NCBI RefSeq assembly: GCF_026241255.1
Contig: NZ_JAPHNC010000001.1
Location: forward strand, 186,001 to 250,000
DNA length: 64,000 bases
Source: Helicobacter sp. MIT 21-1697
GTDB taxonomy: Bacteria; Campylobacterota; Campylobacteria; Campylobacterales; Helicobacteraceae
Reading direction: 5' to 3'
In this document: piece by piece, positions 26,256 to 35,891 of the stretch
Layout: each line of letters starts with the position of its first letter
Numbering within the stretch: position 1 is the stretch's first letter
Notes under the pieces: generated by a model
Told to the model about the DNA's origin: nothing
The model's database searches: none
Seen by the model: the letters and a program-made list of their open reading frames with translations, nothing else
Translations under genes and position numbers: made by a program

Positions 26256-27365
26256 TTATATTGATTTTTTAAATTTCAACCATTCTAAAGAGGCAATATT
26301 GACTTCTTCATTGAGTGCTTGAATAGATTCCAAATCGTTGAGAGAGCCAAAATCAAAAGAGTTAAATTGCTCCATTATCGCTAAAATAAGTGCGCTTATC
26401 TGCCCAAAAGCTATCTTTTGCGCTAAGAATGCTTCTATGGCTATTTCATTACTTGCATTGAGCACAATGCCTTTTTGTGGTGTATCCAAAAGAGTATCTT
26501 TAAGCTGCCATAGCGGATAACGTTCTATTTCAATGTTTTTAAGTGCAAAGCAGAGGGATTGTGGATTTAAGGGTGCGATAAATGATGTGTGCGCAGCTTG
26601 ATTTTTATCAAGCGCATAGGCGATAGGCAGCTTCATATTGGGTGCGCTTATATGTGCTGTAATGCTTCCATCGGCAAATGCAACAAGCGCGTGCATACTT
26701 GAACTTGGTTCAATAAATGCGTCAATAGATTGCATATCAAAGAGCCAGCGCGCCTCAAGGATTTCAAAGAGCTTATTTGCCATACTTGCAGAATCTATGG
26801 TGATTTTGCGTCCCATTTGCCAATTTGGGTGTTTGAGTGCTTCTTGTGAGGTGGCAAGAGGGATTTTATCTAATGGATAATCTCTGAAAGCTCCACCACT
26901 TGCAGTAATGTAAAGTTTGCTTATAGGGCGTGTGTGAGCAAGATACCATAAGCCAAAATGCTCACTATCAATGGGCGTAATATCTGCTCCCTGTAAGAGC
27001 CAACCAGCATTTACGAGAGATTCTTTATTTGCGAGGGCGAGTTTTTTGCCACATTGCAGGGTTGTAAAGCTTGGTTTTAATCCAGCAAATCCTACAAGAG
27101 CGTTAAGTACAAGGGTAGAGTGAGAAGATTCTATCATCTCTCCTATGCCCTCACTCCCAAAAAATAGCTTGTAATTGCCATTTATGAGTTTATGTGCGTC
27201 ATTTTTATCAGCAATGCACACATTTTTGGGCTTATAATGCGCAATTTGTTGGTTTAAAAGCGCAATGTTTTTCCCTGCACATAAAGATTCTATGGGTATA
27301 TCAAAATGCGAGGCAACTTCAAGGGCATTTGTGCCGATACTTCCTGTGCTGCCAAGTAAAACCAT
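26256..27365 (-). CDS. dxr: 1-deoxy-D-xylulose 5-phosphate reductoisomerase
   Basis: Second step of the MEP isoprenoid pathway (DXP to MEP, NADPH). [18 protein letters not shown] is the nucleotide-binding start, [15 protein letters not shown] and [11 protein letters not shown] hold the metal/substrate residues, followed by [29 protein letters not shown] and [12 protein letters not shown]. 369 residues. It follows cdsA by 5 bases; the cdsA-dxr pair is also found in H. pylori. Confidence 0.96.
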   Translation of the reverse strand: MVLLGSTGSIGTNALEVASHFDIPIESLCAGKNIALLNQQIAHYKPKNVCIADKNDAHKLINGNYKLFFGSEGIGEMIESSHSTLVLNALVGFAGLKPSFTTLQCGKKLALANKESLVNAGWLLQGADITPIDSEHFGLWYLAHTRPISKLYITASGGAFRDYPLDKIPLATSQEALKHPNWQMGRKITIDSASMANKLFEILEARWLFDMQSIDAFIEPSSSMHALVAFADGSITAHISAPNMKLPIAYALDKNQAAHTSFIAPLNPQSLCFALKNIEIERYPLWQLKDTLLDTPQKGIVLNASNEIAIEAFLAQKIAFGQISALILAIMEQFNSFDFGSLNDLESIQALNEEVNIASLEWLKFKKSI

Positions 27366-27370
27366 TCTTT

Positions 27371-28228
27371 TTAAAGTATAATCGCCAAGTCTTTATAACC
27401 GGGCAAAAAGAAAAGCAAAAAGTGCATTACTATGCCACCAAAAAGCACAGCATCAAGCCTATCAAGCACGCCGCCGTGTCCGGGCAAAAGTGAGCCACTA
27501 TCTTTTACACCTGCCTCGCGTTTGAGATAGCTCTCAAACAAATCACCAAAAACAGCAGCAAGTGCGACTACAAAAGTAATGCCAAGTGAGTATAAGAAGT
27601 TTCCACAAGTGCCAATCCCTACAATAGAACCACAAATCACGCCGCAAATAACCCCACAAATCACGCCTTCAATGGTTTTTTTGGGGCTTGTAGGACAAAA
27701 AGGTGTTTTGCCAAAGGCTTTTCCTCCAAGATATGCTCCTGTGTCGGTGAGAGCTACGATGACAATAAGCCATATAATCACCCACACTCCAGCTCCTCCA
27801 GCGTCTTTATAGAGTGCATAAATACTCAAAAATGGCAACACAGGATATATAAAGGGTAGTAAGGCTTTGGGCGTGATTTTTTTGCTATACGCAAGATAGG
27901 AAGCATACATCACAAGAATAAAAAGTGCGGATTCTATGATGCGCTCATTAAAATATGCAAGCACCCAAATAAAAGTCGTGGCGATATAATAATGTAATGC
28001 AGAGGGGAGCGCGTAGAGTTTGAGGGCTTCTCGCACGCCAATGAGGCAAAGCAGAGCAAGTATGGCACAAGTAAGCAGAGCTGAATCAATGCTCAAAATC
28101 AAAACAAGAGCGATTATAAGCACACCAGCAGTGATAAAACGCGCCTTATCCGCAAATAATTTTGCCTTTAGCTGTTCCTTTGCGTTTTGTTGTGTTTGCT
28201 CTTGTGTCTCTTTGGTATCGCTATCCAT
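27371..28228 (-). CDS. cdsA: Phosphatidate cytidylyltransferase
   Basis: Membrane enzyme making CDP-diacylglycerol from phosphatidic acid and CTP. There are about eight hydrophobic segments, and the CdsA signature is complete at the C-terminus: [12 protein letters not shown], then [33 protein letters not shown]. Length 285. It is the first gene of cdsA-dxr, with a TG-extended TATAAT about 33 bases upstream. Confidence 0.95.
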   Translation of the reverse strand: MDSDTKETQEQTQQNAKEQLKAKLFADKARFITAGVLIIALVLILSIDSALLTCAILALLCLIGVREALKLYALPSALHYYIATTFIWVLAYFNERIIESALFILVMYASYLAYSKKITPKALLPFIYPVLPFLSIYALYKDAGGAGVWVIIWLIVIVALTDTGAYLGGKAFGKTPFCPTSPKKTIEGVICGVICGVICGSIVGIGTCGNFLYSLGITFVVALAAVFGDLFESYLKREAGVKDSGSLLPGHGGVLDRLDAVLFGGIVMHFLLFFLPGYKDLAIIL

Positions 28229-28260
28229 TTTCTCTCCTTTGATAAGGGTGGAATCTCATC

Positions 28261-28266
28261 ATTATA
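28261..28266 (-). promoter_or_regulatory. Probable -10 box of cdsA-dxr
   Basis: The minus strand reads ATGGTATAATGATG, a TG-extended TATAAT, 33 bases upstream of the cdsA start. Confidence 0.6.
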
Positions 28267-28303
28267 CCATAATCCATACACCAATCCATATATGGGGATA
28301 GAT

Positions 28304-29629
28304 TTAGAATGTATGGCGGATATAGAAAAATGCGTGTGAGCGGTCATCAGTGCGTTTTTGGGTAAGCATTGTGCCCTTAGGAGTGTTTCCACTTGCAACT
28401 TGAGGTTGATAAGTGCCTCCAAGAGGGCTATAACCGGCTTTAGTTGTATCACTAAACCATTCTAGTTTCCCACCCACAGCAATATCTTCACGAATTTGAT
28501 AATTGAGCAAAAGCCCCACACTTTGTTCAGCACTTCGTGGGCTATTTGTGCCACGATAGAGTAGCTTCCAATCAAAGCTACCATAGTTTGCTCCGATATA
28601 GCCAAAGCCTGTAATAGCATCTTTGCCGATGATGTCGTTTAAGGATTGTCCTATGTCATACGCGCTTCCTGTCCAAATATCAATAGAGATAGGATCTCCC
28701 CAGCGTCCGATGAGTTCGCTTGCATTGCCAAAGTTTTGATAATATCCTGCGCCAAAGAAAAGCATATTGACTTCAAATCGTTGCTCAAGATAGAGTGTGT
28801 AAGTGTGTTTATCTATCTCACCCCACCTGCTGCCATAGACTCTTTGGTTTATATCAGCCACAGGTGCAAGAAAACGAAGCTTGGTAAGAGACTTGAAGCC
28901 TTGTAATTGCTTACTTGGGTTGGTATCAAAGGTAATACTTGCGCCCGGTGCAGTATATACACCCGGAGTATAGTAAGAAAATGCAGAAAGTGTAAGCCCA
29001 TTCCTGCTAAAATCAAGCCCTGCTGCATAAATATTACGCGTAGCCCCCCCCCCATATGTGCCAAGCACACGATAGAAATCATTAAACCATTGATCATACG
29101 CAAAGGCACGGCGATTTGATAAAAAGCCCCAGAGTTTCGCACCTCCAGCTTGTAAATATCCCTCTGCTCCTTGATTATAGCCACTAAACCACTCACCAAC
29201 CTTGCCAGATTCATAACGTCCGAGTTTAAGATAGACATTATCATTATAGTTATACTCTAAAAAGGCATTTTGGAGCATATAATTTTGTATTTTGCTCTTA
29301 TCCCACGCTGTGCCAAAATATGCTGTAGCAACAGGCGAACCGATATTAGAGACTGCAGGGTCGTTGCGAGTAGAATCAAAAGCTAATCCACCCAAAGCTC
29401 CGCCAACTCCCGCTTTAAACCCAGCTCCTAAATCTGCATTGAGATTAAGTTTGGCGAATAATGTTGTAAAACTCTCTGTGGGAGCTTGATTTGCTGCCTC
29501 ATCAAGCCTTTGGTTATTAAAACCCCATTTTGTAAAACTCTCTGCCGAGCCGCTTACTTTGTAATCAAAAGCACTCAAATTTGAAGTAAATAAGCCTCCT
29601 AAGGCTGCAACTACTAAAGTCTTTTTCAT
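28304..29629 (-). CDS. Phase-variable outer-membrane protein (Hof-like porin family)
   Basis: Start at ATG 29629 (MKKTLVVAALGGLFTSNLSAFDYKVSG); the longer frame begins with a TTG that lacks a site. The signal peptide of about 21 residues is followed by barrel-like strands. FDYKVSGSAESFTKWGFNN, YLKLGRYESGKVGEW and the terminal FFYIRHTF fit the Helicobacter Hof/OprD-like family of roughly 450-residue OMPs. A run of ten G on the coding strand (29044-29053) encodes YGGGA near residue 194. At ten the frame is open, so the protein is ON. Its promoter region carries two perfect dyads. Confidence 0.8.
   Translation of the reverse strand: MKKTLVVAALGGLFTSNLSAFDYKVSGSAESFTKWGFNNQRLDEAANQAPTESFTTLFAKLNLNADLGAGFKAGVGGALGGLAFDSTRNDPAVSNIGSPVATAYFGTAWDKSKIQNYMLQNAFLEYNYNDNVYLKLGRYESGKVGEWFSGYNQGAEGYLQAGGAKLWGFLSNRRAFAYDQWFNDFYRVLGTYGGGATRNIYAAGLDFSRNGLTLSAFSYYTPGVYTAPGASITFDTNPSKQLQGFKSLTKLRFLAPVADINQRVYGSRWGEIDKHTYTLYLEQRFEVNMLFFGAGYYQNFGNASELIGRWGDPISIDIWTGSAYDIGQSLNDIIGKDAITGFGYIGANYGSFDWKLLYRGTNSPRSAEQSVGLLLNYQIREDIAVGGKLEWFSDTTKAGYSPLGGTYQPQVASGNTPKGTMLTQKRTDDRSHAFFYIRHTF
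29044..29053 (-). repeat. Homopolymeric tract of ten G (coding strand) in the OMP gene
   Basis: Ten C on the plus strand. A length change of one or two would truncate the barrel after about 195 residues. Confidence 0.9.
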
Positions 29630-29655
29630 TCTTCCCTCTTCCTTTCTTCGTTTCA

Positions 29656-29671
29656 ATGTAAATATTTACAT
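29656..29671. promoter_or_regulatory. Perfect 16-bp palindrome upstream of the phase-variable OMP
   Basis: atgtaaatatttacat is its own reverse complement and starts 27 bases before the OMP start codon. With the next dyad it looks like a double operator. Confidence 0.5.
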
Positions 29672-29676
29672 ATTTT

Positions 29677-29699
29677 TTAGAATACAATATGTATTCTAA
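29677..29699. promoter_or_regulatory. 10-bp inverted repeat upstream of the phase-variable OMP
   Basis: Perfect arms ttagaataca / tgtattctaa with a 3-base spacer, five bases from the previous palindrome. The shape suits a dimeric winged-helix or Fur-type regulator; it does not match a motif I can name with confidence. Confidence 0.5.
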
Positions 29700-29737
29700 C
29701 ATTTTATGCTTAATTGAGACTTAATATCAAATCAAGC

Positions 29738-30631
29738 TTATGTACAGATACAAAACTCAAGCACCGCCATACGCACACATACACCATTGGTTACTTGCTC
29801 CAAAACTTTGCAACGCGGGTCTTTAAGCACTTCATCATCAATATCAATATTACGATGCACGGGTCCGGGGTGCAAGACAATGACATCTCTATCACTTAGA
29901 ATCTCTGGAGTAAGGCAGTATTGTGAGGCATAGTCTTTGAGCGAGCCATAAATTTGTCTATCGTGCCTTTCTGTTTGAGTACGCAAACTCATAAATACAT
30001 CAACTTCTTGAGCAATTTCGCGCAAAGAGTAGCAAGTGCGCAGGTATGTTGGTGGGAGAAAATGGGGTGGCGCAACGAGAATCACCTCCATACCAAAGCG
30101 CGAAAGCAACTCAATATTGCTATTTGCTACGCGCGAGTTTGCAATATCACCAATAATTGCGATTTTTTTACCTTTGAGATTGTGTAAATCATTGCCAAAA
30201 TGTTCTTTAAGTGTGAGTAAGTCAAGCAAAGCTTGAGTGGGGTGTGCGTGTGCGCCATCGCCTGCATTGATGATAGGGCAGCTCACTTGCGATTTGAGAT
30301 AATATCCAGCTCCTGCATTTTTATGGCGAATAATAATTGCACTTGGATTCATTGCATTGAGATTGGCTGCAGTATCAGACATACTCTCCCCTTTTGCAGT
30401 GGAGCTTTTACTTACATCAAGCCGCACAACATCAGCACTTAGACGCTTAGCTGCGATTTCAAAGCTTGAGAGCGTGCGTGTGGAATTTTCAAAGAAAATG
30501 GTGATAATTGTTTTGTTTTTGAGATTCTCTCTGTGGTGCATATCTTTGTAGATTTGGGCTTGTTGCAAAATTGTTTCTATTTGAGGCTTATCAAGGTCGC
30601 TTGTGCGCAAGAGATGTTTGGGGGCGTGCAT
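29738..30631 (-). CDS. pyrB: Aspartate carbamoyltransferase
   Basis: Catalytic chain of pyrimidine synthesis. The carbamoyl-phosphate loop [19 protein letters not shown] is near residues 47-65, followed by [31 protein letters not shown] and [16 protein letters not shown]. 297 residues. It is divergent from the lipoprotein-tlyA-ribF operon, as in H. pylori. A TACAAT box (30660-30665, minus strand) lies about 29 bases upstream. Confidence 0.96.
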   Translation of the reverse strand: MHAPKHLLRTSDLDKPQIETILQQAQIYKDMHHRENLKNKTIITIFFENSTRTLSSFEIAAKRLSADVVRLDVSKSSTAKGESMSDTAANLNAMNPSAIIIRHKNAGAGYYLKSQVSCPIINAGDGAHAHPTQALLDLLTLKEHFGNDLHNLKGKKIAIIGDIANSRVANSNIELLSRFGMEVILVAPPHFLPPTYLRTCYSLREIAQEVDVFMSLRTQTERHDRQIYGSLKDYASQYCLTPEILSDRDVIVLHPGPVHRNIDIDDEVLKDPRCKVLEQVTNGVCVRMAVLEFCICT

Positions 30632-30659
30632 AAATCTCCTTTGAGGGATAAATTTAAGT

Positions 30660-30665
30660 ATTGTA
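30660..30665 (-). promoter_or_regulatory. Possible -10 box of pyrB
   Basis: TACAAT on the minus strand in the short divergent region before pyrB. Confidence 0.4.
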
Positions 30666-30678
30666 GCAAACTTTGTGC

Positions 30679-30684
30679 TAAAAT
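30679..30684 (+). promoter_or_regulatory. Possible -10 box of the lipoprotein-tlyA-ribF operon
   Basis: TAAAAT in ttgtgctaaaatctc, the same context as upstream of the por operon, 60 bases before the lipoprotein start. Confidence 0.45.
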
Positions 30685-30743
30685 CTCATAATTTTTACAA
30701 TCCAATAAATATCATTTGTAAGATAAGTGTAAAAGGATAAAGT

Positions 30744-31304
30744 GTGGGCATATTAAGGTTTTTTAAGTGTGCTGTGGTAGGAATATGTATGAGTGCGTGG
30801 ATTATGGGTTGTAGCGATTTTTATCGTAAAGATTTTATACATATCACTTCGGCACATCAAGATTCTAAAGAAAAACAAGCTTTCAAAGAGCGCGAAATAC
30901 AAGCTATGAGAAAATCTCAAATTTTAGTAGATAATCACACGCGTATAGTGATGATTGTGCGATATATGAATGAGGTTGATGATACTTTTGGAGGGAGCGA
31001 TAATAAAGAAGTATTTTTCGTAGAAATCTATGATAAACTTGGACAAGTGGGGTTAAAAGATTTGCAATTTTCTTTAAAAAATATGTATAAGAGTATAGAG
31101 CCTAGTGATGTGAGTAAGCTCAGTGTTGCTGATATGGAGGTTTTAAAGCCTGATGTTGTTTATAATGATATGTATAAAGTGGTTTTTGAATCCATAGGTG
31201 CGCGTGGCAAAGATATGCTACGATTTAATGTAGAAATTGTAGATGTAGGAAGTATGAGTGTTGATTTTAGCTATGCAAAAGCAAAGAGTAATCTCACGAA
31301 ATAA
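30744..31304 (+). CDS. Conserved Helicobacter lipoprotein (HP1085-like position)
   Basis: GTG start with AAGGATAAA at a proper distance. The 186-residue precursor has a signal peptide with a lipobox ending at Cys23 (SAWIMGCSDFY), so the protein should be a periplasm-facing lipoprotein. The remainder is alpha/beta with no motif I know. It is followed by tlyA after 8 bases, the same neighbourhood as in H. pylori between pyrB and tlyA. Function unknown. Confidence 0.75.
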   Translation: MGILRFFKCAVVGICMSAWIMGCSDFYRKDFIHITSAHQDSKEKQAFKEREIQAMRKSQILVDNHTRIVMIVRYMNEVDDTFGGSDNKEVFFVEIYDKLGQVGLKDLQFSLKNMYKSIEPSDVSKLSVADMEVLKPDVVYNDMYKVVFESIGARGKDMLRFNVEIVDVGSMSVDFSYAKAKSNLTK

Positions 31305-31312
31305 TCACAATA

Positions 31313-32038
31313 ATGCAGCGACTTGATACTTACCTTAAGACACTTTTATCTTCTCGCACTAAGGCTCAAGAGGCGATAAAATCTGGCTGTGTGCAAGTCA
31401 ATGGCAGGGTGGTATGTAAAAGCTCTTTTCTTTTAAAAAGTAGCGATGAGGTGGATATAGATACACAAGACTTACTACTTGGACGCGCAGGATATAAGTT
31501 AAGGAGTTTTTTTGAAGAGCTTGTGCGTGAGGGATTATGGGAAGAAGGATATTTAGTGGGTAAAAAAGCGCTTGATATTGGCTCAAGCACAGGGGGATTC
31601 ACTCAAGTGCTTTTGAACTGCGGTGTAGCTGAAATAGTATGCGTTGATGTAGGTAAGAATCAGCTTCATCAGAGTATGCGAGATGATAGGCGCGTAAGAG
31701 TTTTTGAGGAATGTGATGTGCGCGAATTTGTGCCTTGTGGGCATTTTGATATAGTAGTATGTGATGTAAGTTTTGTTTCATTATATAAGCTTATGGAGAG
31801 TTTTGAGCGACTTGTGAGTGCAGAGTGTATATGGCTCTTTAAACCACAATTTGAGGTAGGACGCGCAGCAAAACGCAATAAAAAAGGCGTATTAAAAGAT
31901 AAATCATTAGCACACAGAGTTTTTACAGATTTTTGTAGCTTTGTGCAAACAAGAGGTTTTAGAATCTTGCATACATCTCAAAGTGTATTAAGCGGAAAGG
32001 AAGGAAATGAAGAATTTTTTGTCTATGCCCAGCGATAA
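31313..32038 (+). CDS. tlyA: TlyA family rRNA 2'-O-methyltransferase / haemolysin homologue
   Basis: An N-terminal S4 RNA-binding domain (residues 1-60: RLDTYLKTLLSSRTKAQEAIKSG, VNGRVVCKSS) is followed by an FtsJ-like methyltransferase: ALDIGSSTGGFTQVLLNCG (SAM site), EIVCVDVGKNQL, FDIVVCDVSFVSL and WLFKPQFEVG. TlyA methylates ribose positions in 16S/23S rRNA and affects capreomycin sensitivity; haemolysis is an older description. 241 residues. Its end overlaps ribF by 32 bases. Confidence 0.93.
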   Translation: MQRLDTYLKTLLSSRTKAQEAIKSGCVQVNGRVVCKSSFLLKSSDEVDIDTQDLLLGRAGYKLRSFFEELVREGLWEEGYLVGKKALDIGSSTGGFTQVLLNCGVAEIVCVDVGKNQLHQSMRDDRRVRVFEECDVREFVPCGHFDIVVCDVSFVSLYKLMESFERLVSAECIWLFKPQFEVGRAAKRNKKGVLKDKSLAHRVFTDFCSFVQTRGFRILHTSQSVLSGKEGNEEFFVYAQR

Positions 32039-32867
32039 AGAAGTGCAATCATTAGCATTAGGAAAATTTGATGGTATGCACTTAGCACATAAAGAGCTTT
32101 TTAAATATTTGGACAAAAAAGGTGCTTTACTTTGTATAGAGGGTAAGGCTGATAGCGCTTCTCTTACACCCTCTAAAGAACGATATAGTCCTTGTGTGAT
32201 TATTTATGTGGCTTTTGAAGAGATTTCACAATGGAGTGGCGAAAAATTTATAATCACATTAAAGCAGAAATTTCCCTCCTTAAAGCGTCTTGTAGTGGGC
32301 TATGACTTTCATTTTGGAAAAAATAGGGCTTTTAGTGCGAGTGATTTATACCATTTGTTTGTAGGCGAGGTGATTATTATGCCAGAATATCGCATAAACG
32401 GCGTAGGTGTGCATTCAAGCTTAATTAAGGAGTTTGTTCGCTATGGCGATATGGATATGGCAGCAGCTATGCTTGGACGCTATTATCACTTACAAGGTGT
32501 TATTATTAAAGGGCAGAATCTTGGCTCAAAGAGACTTTATGCAACAATAAATATTCAAACACAAGGTTATGTAATGCCACAAGAGGGCGTATATGCGAGT
32601 TTTACCAAAGTAAATGAAACAATAAAACCAAGTGTATGTTTTGTGGGACATCGTTTAAGCACAGATAGACATTTTAGTATTGAAAGCCATATCCTTGATG
32701 AGGAGATTGTATGTCAAAGTGATATGGCGAGTATATGCTTTGTGCGAAAAATACGCGATAATCAGAGTTTTAGTGATTTGAATTTGCTTAAAGAGCGCAT
32801 TAGTCAAGATATTATTACATCTAAAGCAATTTTGAGCACTGCGCAGATGATATATATAGATATGTAG
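32007..32867 (+). CDS. ribF: FAD synthetase / riboflavin kinase family protein
   Basis: Makes FMN and FAD from riboflavin. The nucleotidyltransferase part has LALGKFDGMHLAHKELFKYL (GxFDGxHxGH variant), VVGYDFHFGKNRAF and VHSSLIKEFVRYGDMDMAAAMLGRYYHLQGVI. The C-terminal kinase domain is short, as in H. pylori RibF. AGGAAAT-type sites overlap the tlyA end, so translation is probably coupled. Confidence 0.88.
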   Translation: MKNFLSMPSDKEVQSLALGKFDGMHLAHKELFKYLDKKGALLCIEGKADSASLTPSKERYSPCVIIYVAFEEISQWSGEKFIITLKQKFPSLKRLVVGYDFHFGKNRAFSASDLYHLFVGEVIIMPEYRINGVGVHSSLIKEFVRYGDMDMAAAMLGRYYHLQGVIIKGQNLGSKRLYATINIQTQGYVMPQEGVYASFTKVNETIKPSVCFVGHRLSTDRHFSIESHILDEEIVCQSDMASICFVRKIRDNQSFSDLNLLKERISQDIITSKAILSTAQMIYIDM

Positions 32868-32868
32868 C

Positions 32869-34335
32869 TTAGATTTTTTCCCAAACACTCCCTTGAGGGG
32901 TGTCCATAATTTCAATGCCTTGTAATTTTAGCTCATTTCGTATGCTATCTGCAAGTGCGTAGTTTTTTCGCATTTTTGCCTCTTGACGTTGGGCAAGTTT
33001 GGATTCTATTTCTTGTTTGGTTTTTTCATCAAGTCCGAGTTGAAAATAGCTTTGAGCGCATTTGCCTCCAAGTCCGAGCAAAAACTCAATACACGCAAGA
33101 TTTGCCTTAATAGCTTGTTTATAGGCTTTATCTTTAGGATTCTTATCTAAATATTCATTGCTTGTAGAGAGCATATCCTCAATAATACTTAAAGCTTTTG
33201 AGATATTGTAATCATCGCTTAGAGCCTCAATAAGCGATGATAAAAAGCTCTCGTGTGCTTGTCTTGCTCTCTCCTTTATCGTATGGGCAAAGTGCTTTAT
33301 TTCCTCTCTTGAAATATGAGGGGATTGTATGTGAGATTCTATAACGCGTTTTTTAAGGCGATAGAGTTTATCAAGTCTTTTTTTGCTCTGCAATAAATCC
33401 TCTTCGTTAAAATTAAGCACCAAGCGATAATGCACACCCAGCAAATAATTGCGCAAAATTTCACCATCATACACTTTGAGTGCATCTTTGATGAAAAAGC
33501 TATTGCCAAGAGATTTGCTCATTTTTTCCCCATTGATATTTACAAACCCATTGTGTAGCCAATATTTCGCAATTTCTCTTCCTGTGGCACAGCGCGTTTG
33601 GGAAGCTTCATTTTCGTGATGAGGAAAAAGTAAATCCGCTCCTCCTGCGTGAATATCAATGCCATATTCTTCATTTTGATATGCTAAGTGTCTCTCAATC
33701 ATCGCAGAACATTCAATATGCCAGCCCGGACGCCCCTTACCAAATGGACTATCATAAGCAATATCATTCTCCCCTTTATAACCTTTCCATAGAGCAAAAT
33801 CGTTGTGTTCAAGCTTATCTTGTGCATTTTGAATACGACTTTGAGTGTGGCTTTGCTCAAGCCGTTGAGAGAGAGCGCCATAGTTTTTATCTTTGTGGAT
33901 ACGAAGATAAACATCGCTATTTTCACCTGTGTAAGCATAACCTTTATGAAGCAAGGTTTGTATCATTTCGCACATTTGGGGTAGATTATCAGTGGCTTTA
34001 GGTTCAATATCTGCGCGCAACACGCCAAGAGAATCCATATCTGCAAGATACGAATGAATATAACGCGAACCTACCTCCTGCACACTTATATTGCTTTGAA
34101 GAGATTTTTTAATAATTTTATCATCAATGTCTGTAAAATTTTTAACAAATACTACTTCAAATCCCAAGAATAAAAATAATCGCCGCCATAAATCAAAAAC
34201 AATAGAACTACGCGCGTGCCCTAAATGAGCATCATCATACACGGTTGGACCACACACATATAATCGTATTTGATTCTCTCGTATAGGGATAAAGGGAATC
34301 TTTTGCTTTTTAGCACTATCAAAAAGAGTAATCAT
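32869..34335 (-). CDS. cysS: Cysteinyl-tRNA synthetase
   Basis: Class I synthetase. The signatures are LYVCGPTVYDDAHLGHARS (Cys28 zinc ligand and HIGH motif), GWHIECSAMIERHL, GADLLFPHHENE and EKMSKSLGNSFF. 488 residues. It overlaps the murJ stop by ATGA and converges on ribF with one base between the stops. It is the second gene of murJ-cysS. Confidence 0.96.
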   Translation of the reverse strand: MITLFDSAKKQKIPFIPIRENQIRLYVCGPTVYDDAHLGHARSSIVFDLWRRLFLFLGFEVVFVKNFTDIDDKIIKKSLQSNISVQEVGSRYIHSYLADMDSLGVLRADIEPKATDNLPQMCEMIQTLLHKGYAYTGENSDVYLRIHKDKNYGALSQRLEQSHTQSRIQNAQDKLEHNDFALWKGYKGENDIAYDSPFGKGRPGWHIECSAMIERHLAYQNEEYGIDIHAGGADLLFPHHENEASQTRCATGREIAKYWLHNGFVNINGEKMSKSLGNSFFIKDALKVYDGEILRNYLLGVHYRLVLNFNEEDLLQSKKRLDKLYRLKKRVIESHIQSPHISREEIKHFAHTIKERARQAHESFLSSLIEALSDDYNISKALSIIEDMLSTSNEYLDKNPKDKAYKQAIKANLACIEFLLGLGGKCAQSYFQLGLDEKTKQEIESKLAQRQEAKMRKNYALADSIRNELKLQGIEIMDTPQGSVWEKI

Positions 34336-35816
34336 AAAATATTCCTTACAAAGAGATGAAAAGCATCAACGAGTGCTTTGATATGGGGTTTAAGATACCA
34401 CAAAAGCAGAGATTCTAAGCCCACAATGCCCACAAGAAGTAAGCACGCTTTTTTATTGTTTATTATACCTAAGAATTGCTTGAAGCCAAAGATTCTAATT
34501 GTGAGGGCAAAAAGCACAAAGCCACTCAAACTACCTGATAATGCCAATCCCATCGCTCCAAATGGGTGCATAAGCACAAGAGAGAATAGGACTCCACAAC
34601 CTAAAGCAATAGCTGAAATCTTCGCCGCTTTGCCTTGCATTTGATGAGAATAAAGCCAAAGGGAGAAAATTTTACTTAATCCAAAAGGCACTAACCCAAT
34701 CATATATGCGCTAAAGACTTGTGCTACGATACGAGTGTCATCTGCACTGAATTTGCCCCATTGATAAAGAAGGCTAATAATCTCCTCGCTTAGCATAATA
34801 CCACCAAGCACACACATACAAAGAACGATAAATAAAAACCAAAATGATTTTTTCAAGGCATTGAGCGCAACATCAGTTTGTTTGTTTTTGATTGCTTTTG
34901 CCACAAGGGGAAAGAGCGCAGTTGATATGGCTATGGCAAAGATTGCCAAAGGAAATTGAAAGATTCTATTCGCATAGTAAAGTGCGCTAATACTCCCGCT
35001 AACAAGAAATGAAGCAAGAAGAGTATCTGTAAAAGTGGCAAGTTGAGCCGTAGAACTCCCAAGCATAGCAGGAAAAAATTGTTTAAAGAAAGTCTTTATT
35101 TCACTTTTTGCACAGCGGATTTTATATTTGAGCTTAGAATCTGGCTCTTTAGTGCGTATCCATTGCCATAGTTCTATAACGCCTACACATAAAAGCTTAA
35201 AAAATCTCAAGCGATAGAGTGGATAAAAATGAAGCATAATTTGTGCTATTCCACCGCATAGCACACCATAGCTTAGCATATAGACAATGTGCATAGAATC
35301 TTTATCTCGTGCCAAAAGCAAAGCACCAATCATTGCAACATTTAAAAGTGCAGTATTGTAAGCATTCACCCAAAAGCAGTTTTTATATTGCAATAAAGAG
35401 GAGAGAAAAGTAACAATAAAAACAAGCTCTAAATACCAAAAATTAATCACTACGATAGGTTTGGCAAGTTCAATGGTTGCATCATCAAAGCCATATGCAA
35501 GAAGTTTTGTAAAAAATCCGCTAAAAAATACTACCAAAAATGAAAGAAATAAAATAAAAAGCGCAAAAATAATAAAAGTAATTAAAGCAAACATACCTTT
35601 TTTGCGACTATGAATGAAATTTGGCAAAAAACTCTGTGTAAAAGCACCTTCGCCAAATATGCGGCGAAAGAGGTTAGGAAGCTTAAAGGCGGCAAAGAAA
35701 ATATCGCTATATACACTTGCTCCTAGAAATTTCGCTGTGCATAAATCACGAATTAATCCAGCTATCCGAGAAAGTAAGATTCCGCTACTATTTGTTAAAA
35801 ATGCTTTTTTAATCAA
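34332..35816 (-). CDS. murJ: Lipid II flippase MurJ (MviN)
   Basis: Fourteen-helix inner-membrane flippase for the peptidoglycan precursor. The family start LIKKAFLTNSSGILLSRIAG, LRDLCTAKFLGAS-like loop, LPNLFRRIFGEGAFTQSFLP and the internal PAMLGSSTAQLATFTDTLLASFL are clear. I chose the TTG at 35816 (AAAAGG seven bases upstream), because the longest frame would overlap the divergent fapA start. 494 residues. Probable -10 at 35850-35855. Confidence 0.9.
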   Translation of the reverse strand: MIKKAFLTNSSGILLSRIAGLIRDLCTAKFLGASVYSDIFFAAFKLPNLFRRIFGEGAFTQSFLPNFIHSRKKGMFALITFIIFALFILFLSFLVVFFSGFFTKLLAYGFDDATIELAKPIVVINFWYLELVFIVTFLSSLLQYKNCFWVNAYNTALLNVAMIGALLLARDKDSMHIVYMLSYGVLCGGIAQIMLHFYPLYRLRFFKLLCVGVIELWQWIRTKEPDSKLKYKIRCAKSEIKTFFKQFFPAMLGSSTAQLATFTDTLLASFLVSGSISALYYANRIFQFPLAIFAIAISTALFPLVAKAIKNKQTDVALNALKKSFWFLFIVLCMCVLGGIMLSEEIISLLYQWGKFSADDTRIVAQVFSAYMIGLVPFGLSKIFSLWLYSHQMQGKAAKISAIALGCGVLFSLVLMHPFGAMGLALSGSLSGFVLFALTIRIFGFKQFLGIINNKKACLLLVGIVGLESLLLWYLKPHIKALVDAFHLFVRNIL

Positions 35817-35849
35817 ATTTTGCCTTTTAATAAAGAAATAAAGTGTAAA

Positions 35850-35855
35850 ATTATA
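35850..35855 (-). promoter_or_regulatory. Probable -10 box of murJ-cysS
   Basis: TATAAT on the minus strand, 34 bases before the TTG start and three bases from the opposing fapA -10 box. Confidence 0.5.
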
Positions 35856-35857
35856 GC

Positions 35858-35863
35858 TACAAT
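35858..35863 (+). promoter_or_regulatory. Probable -10 box of fapA
   Basis: TACAAT in tagctacaataaac, 29 bases before the ATG at 35892. Back-to-back with the murJ promoter, so the two may compete. Confidence 0.45.
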
Positions 35864-35891
35864 AAACAAACTTTAAGCTATGGAGGTTTTT

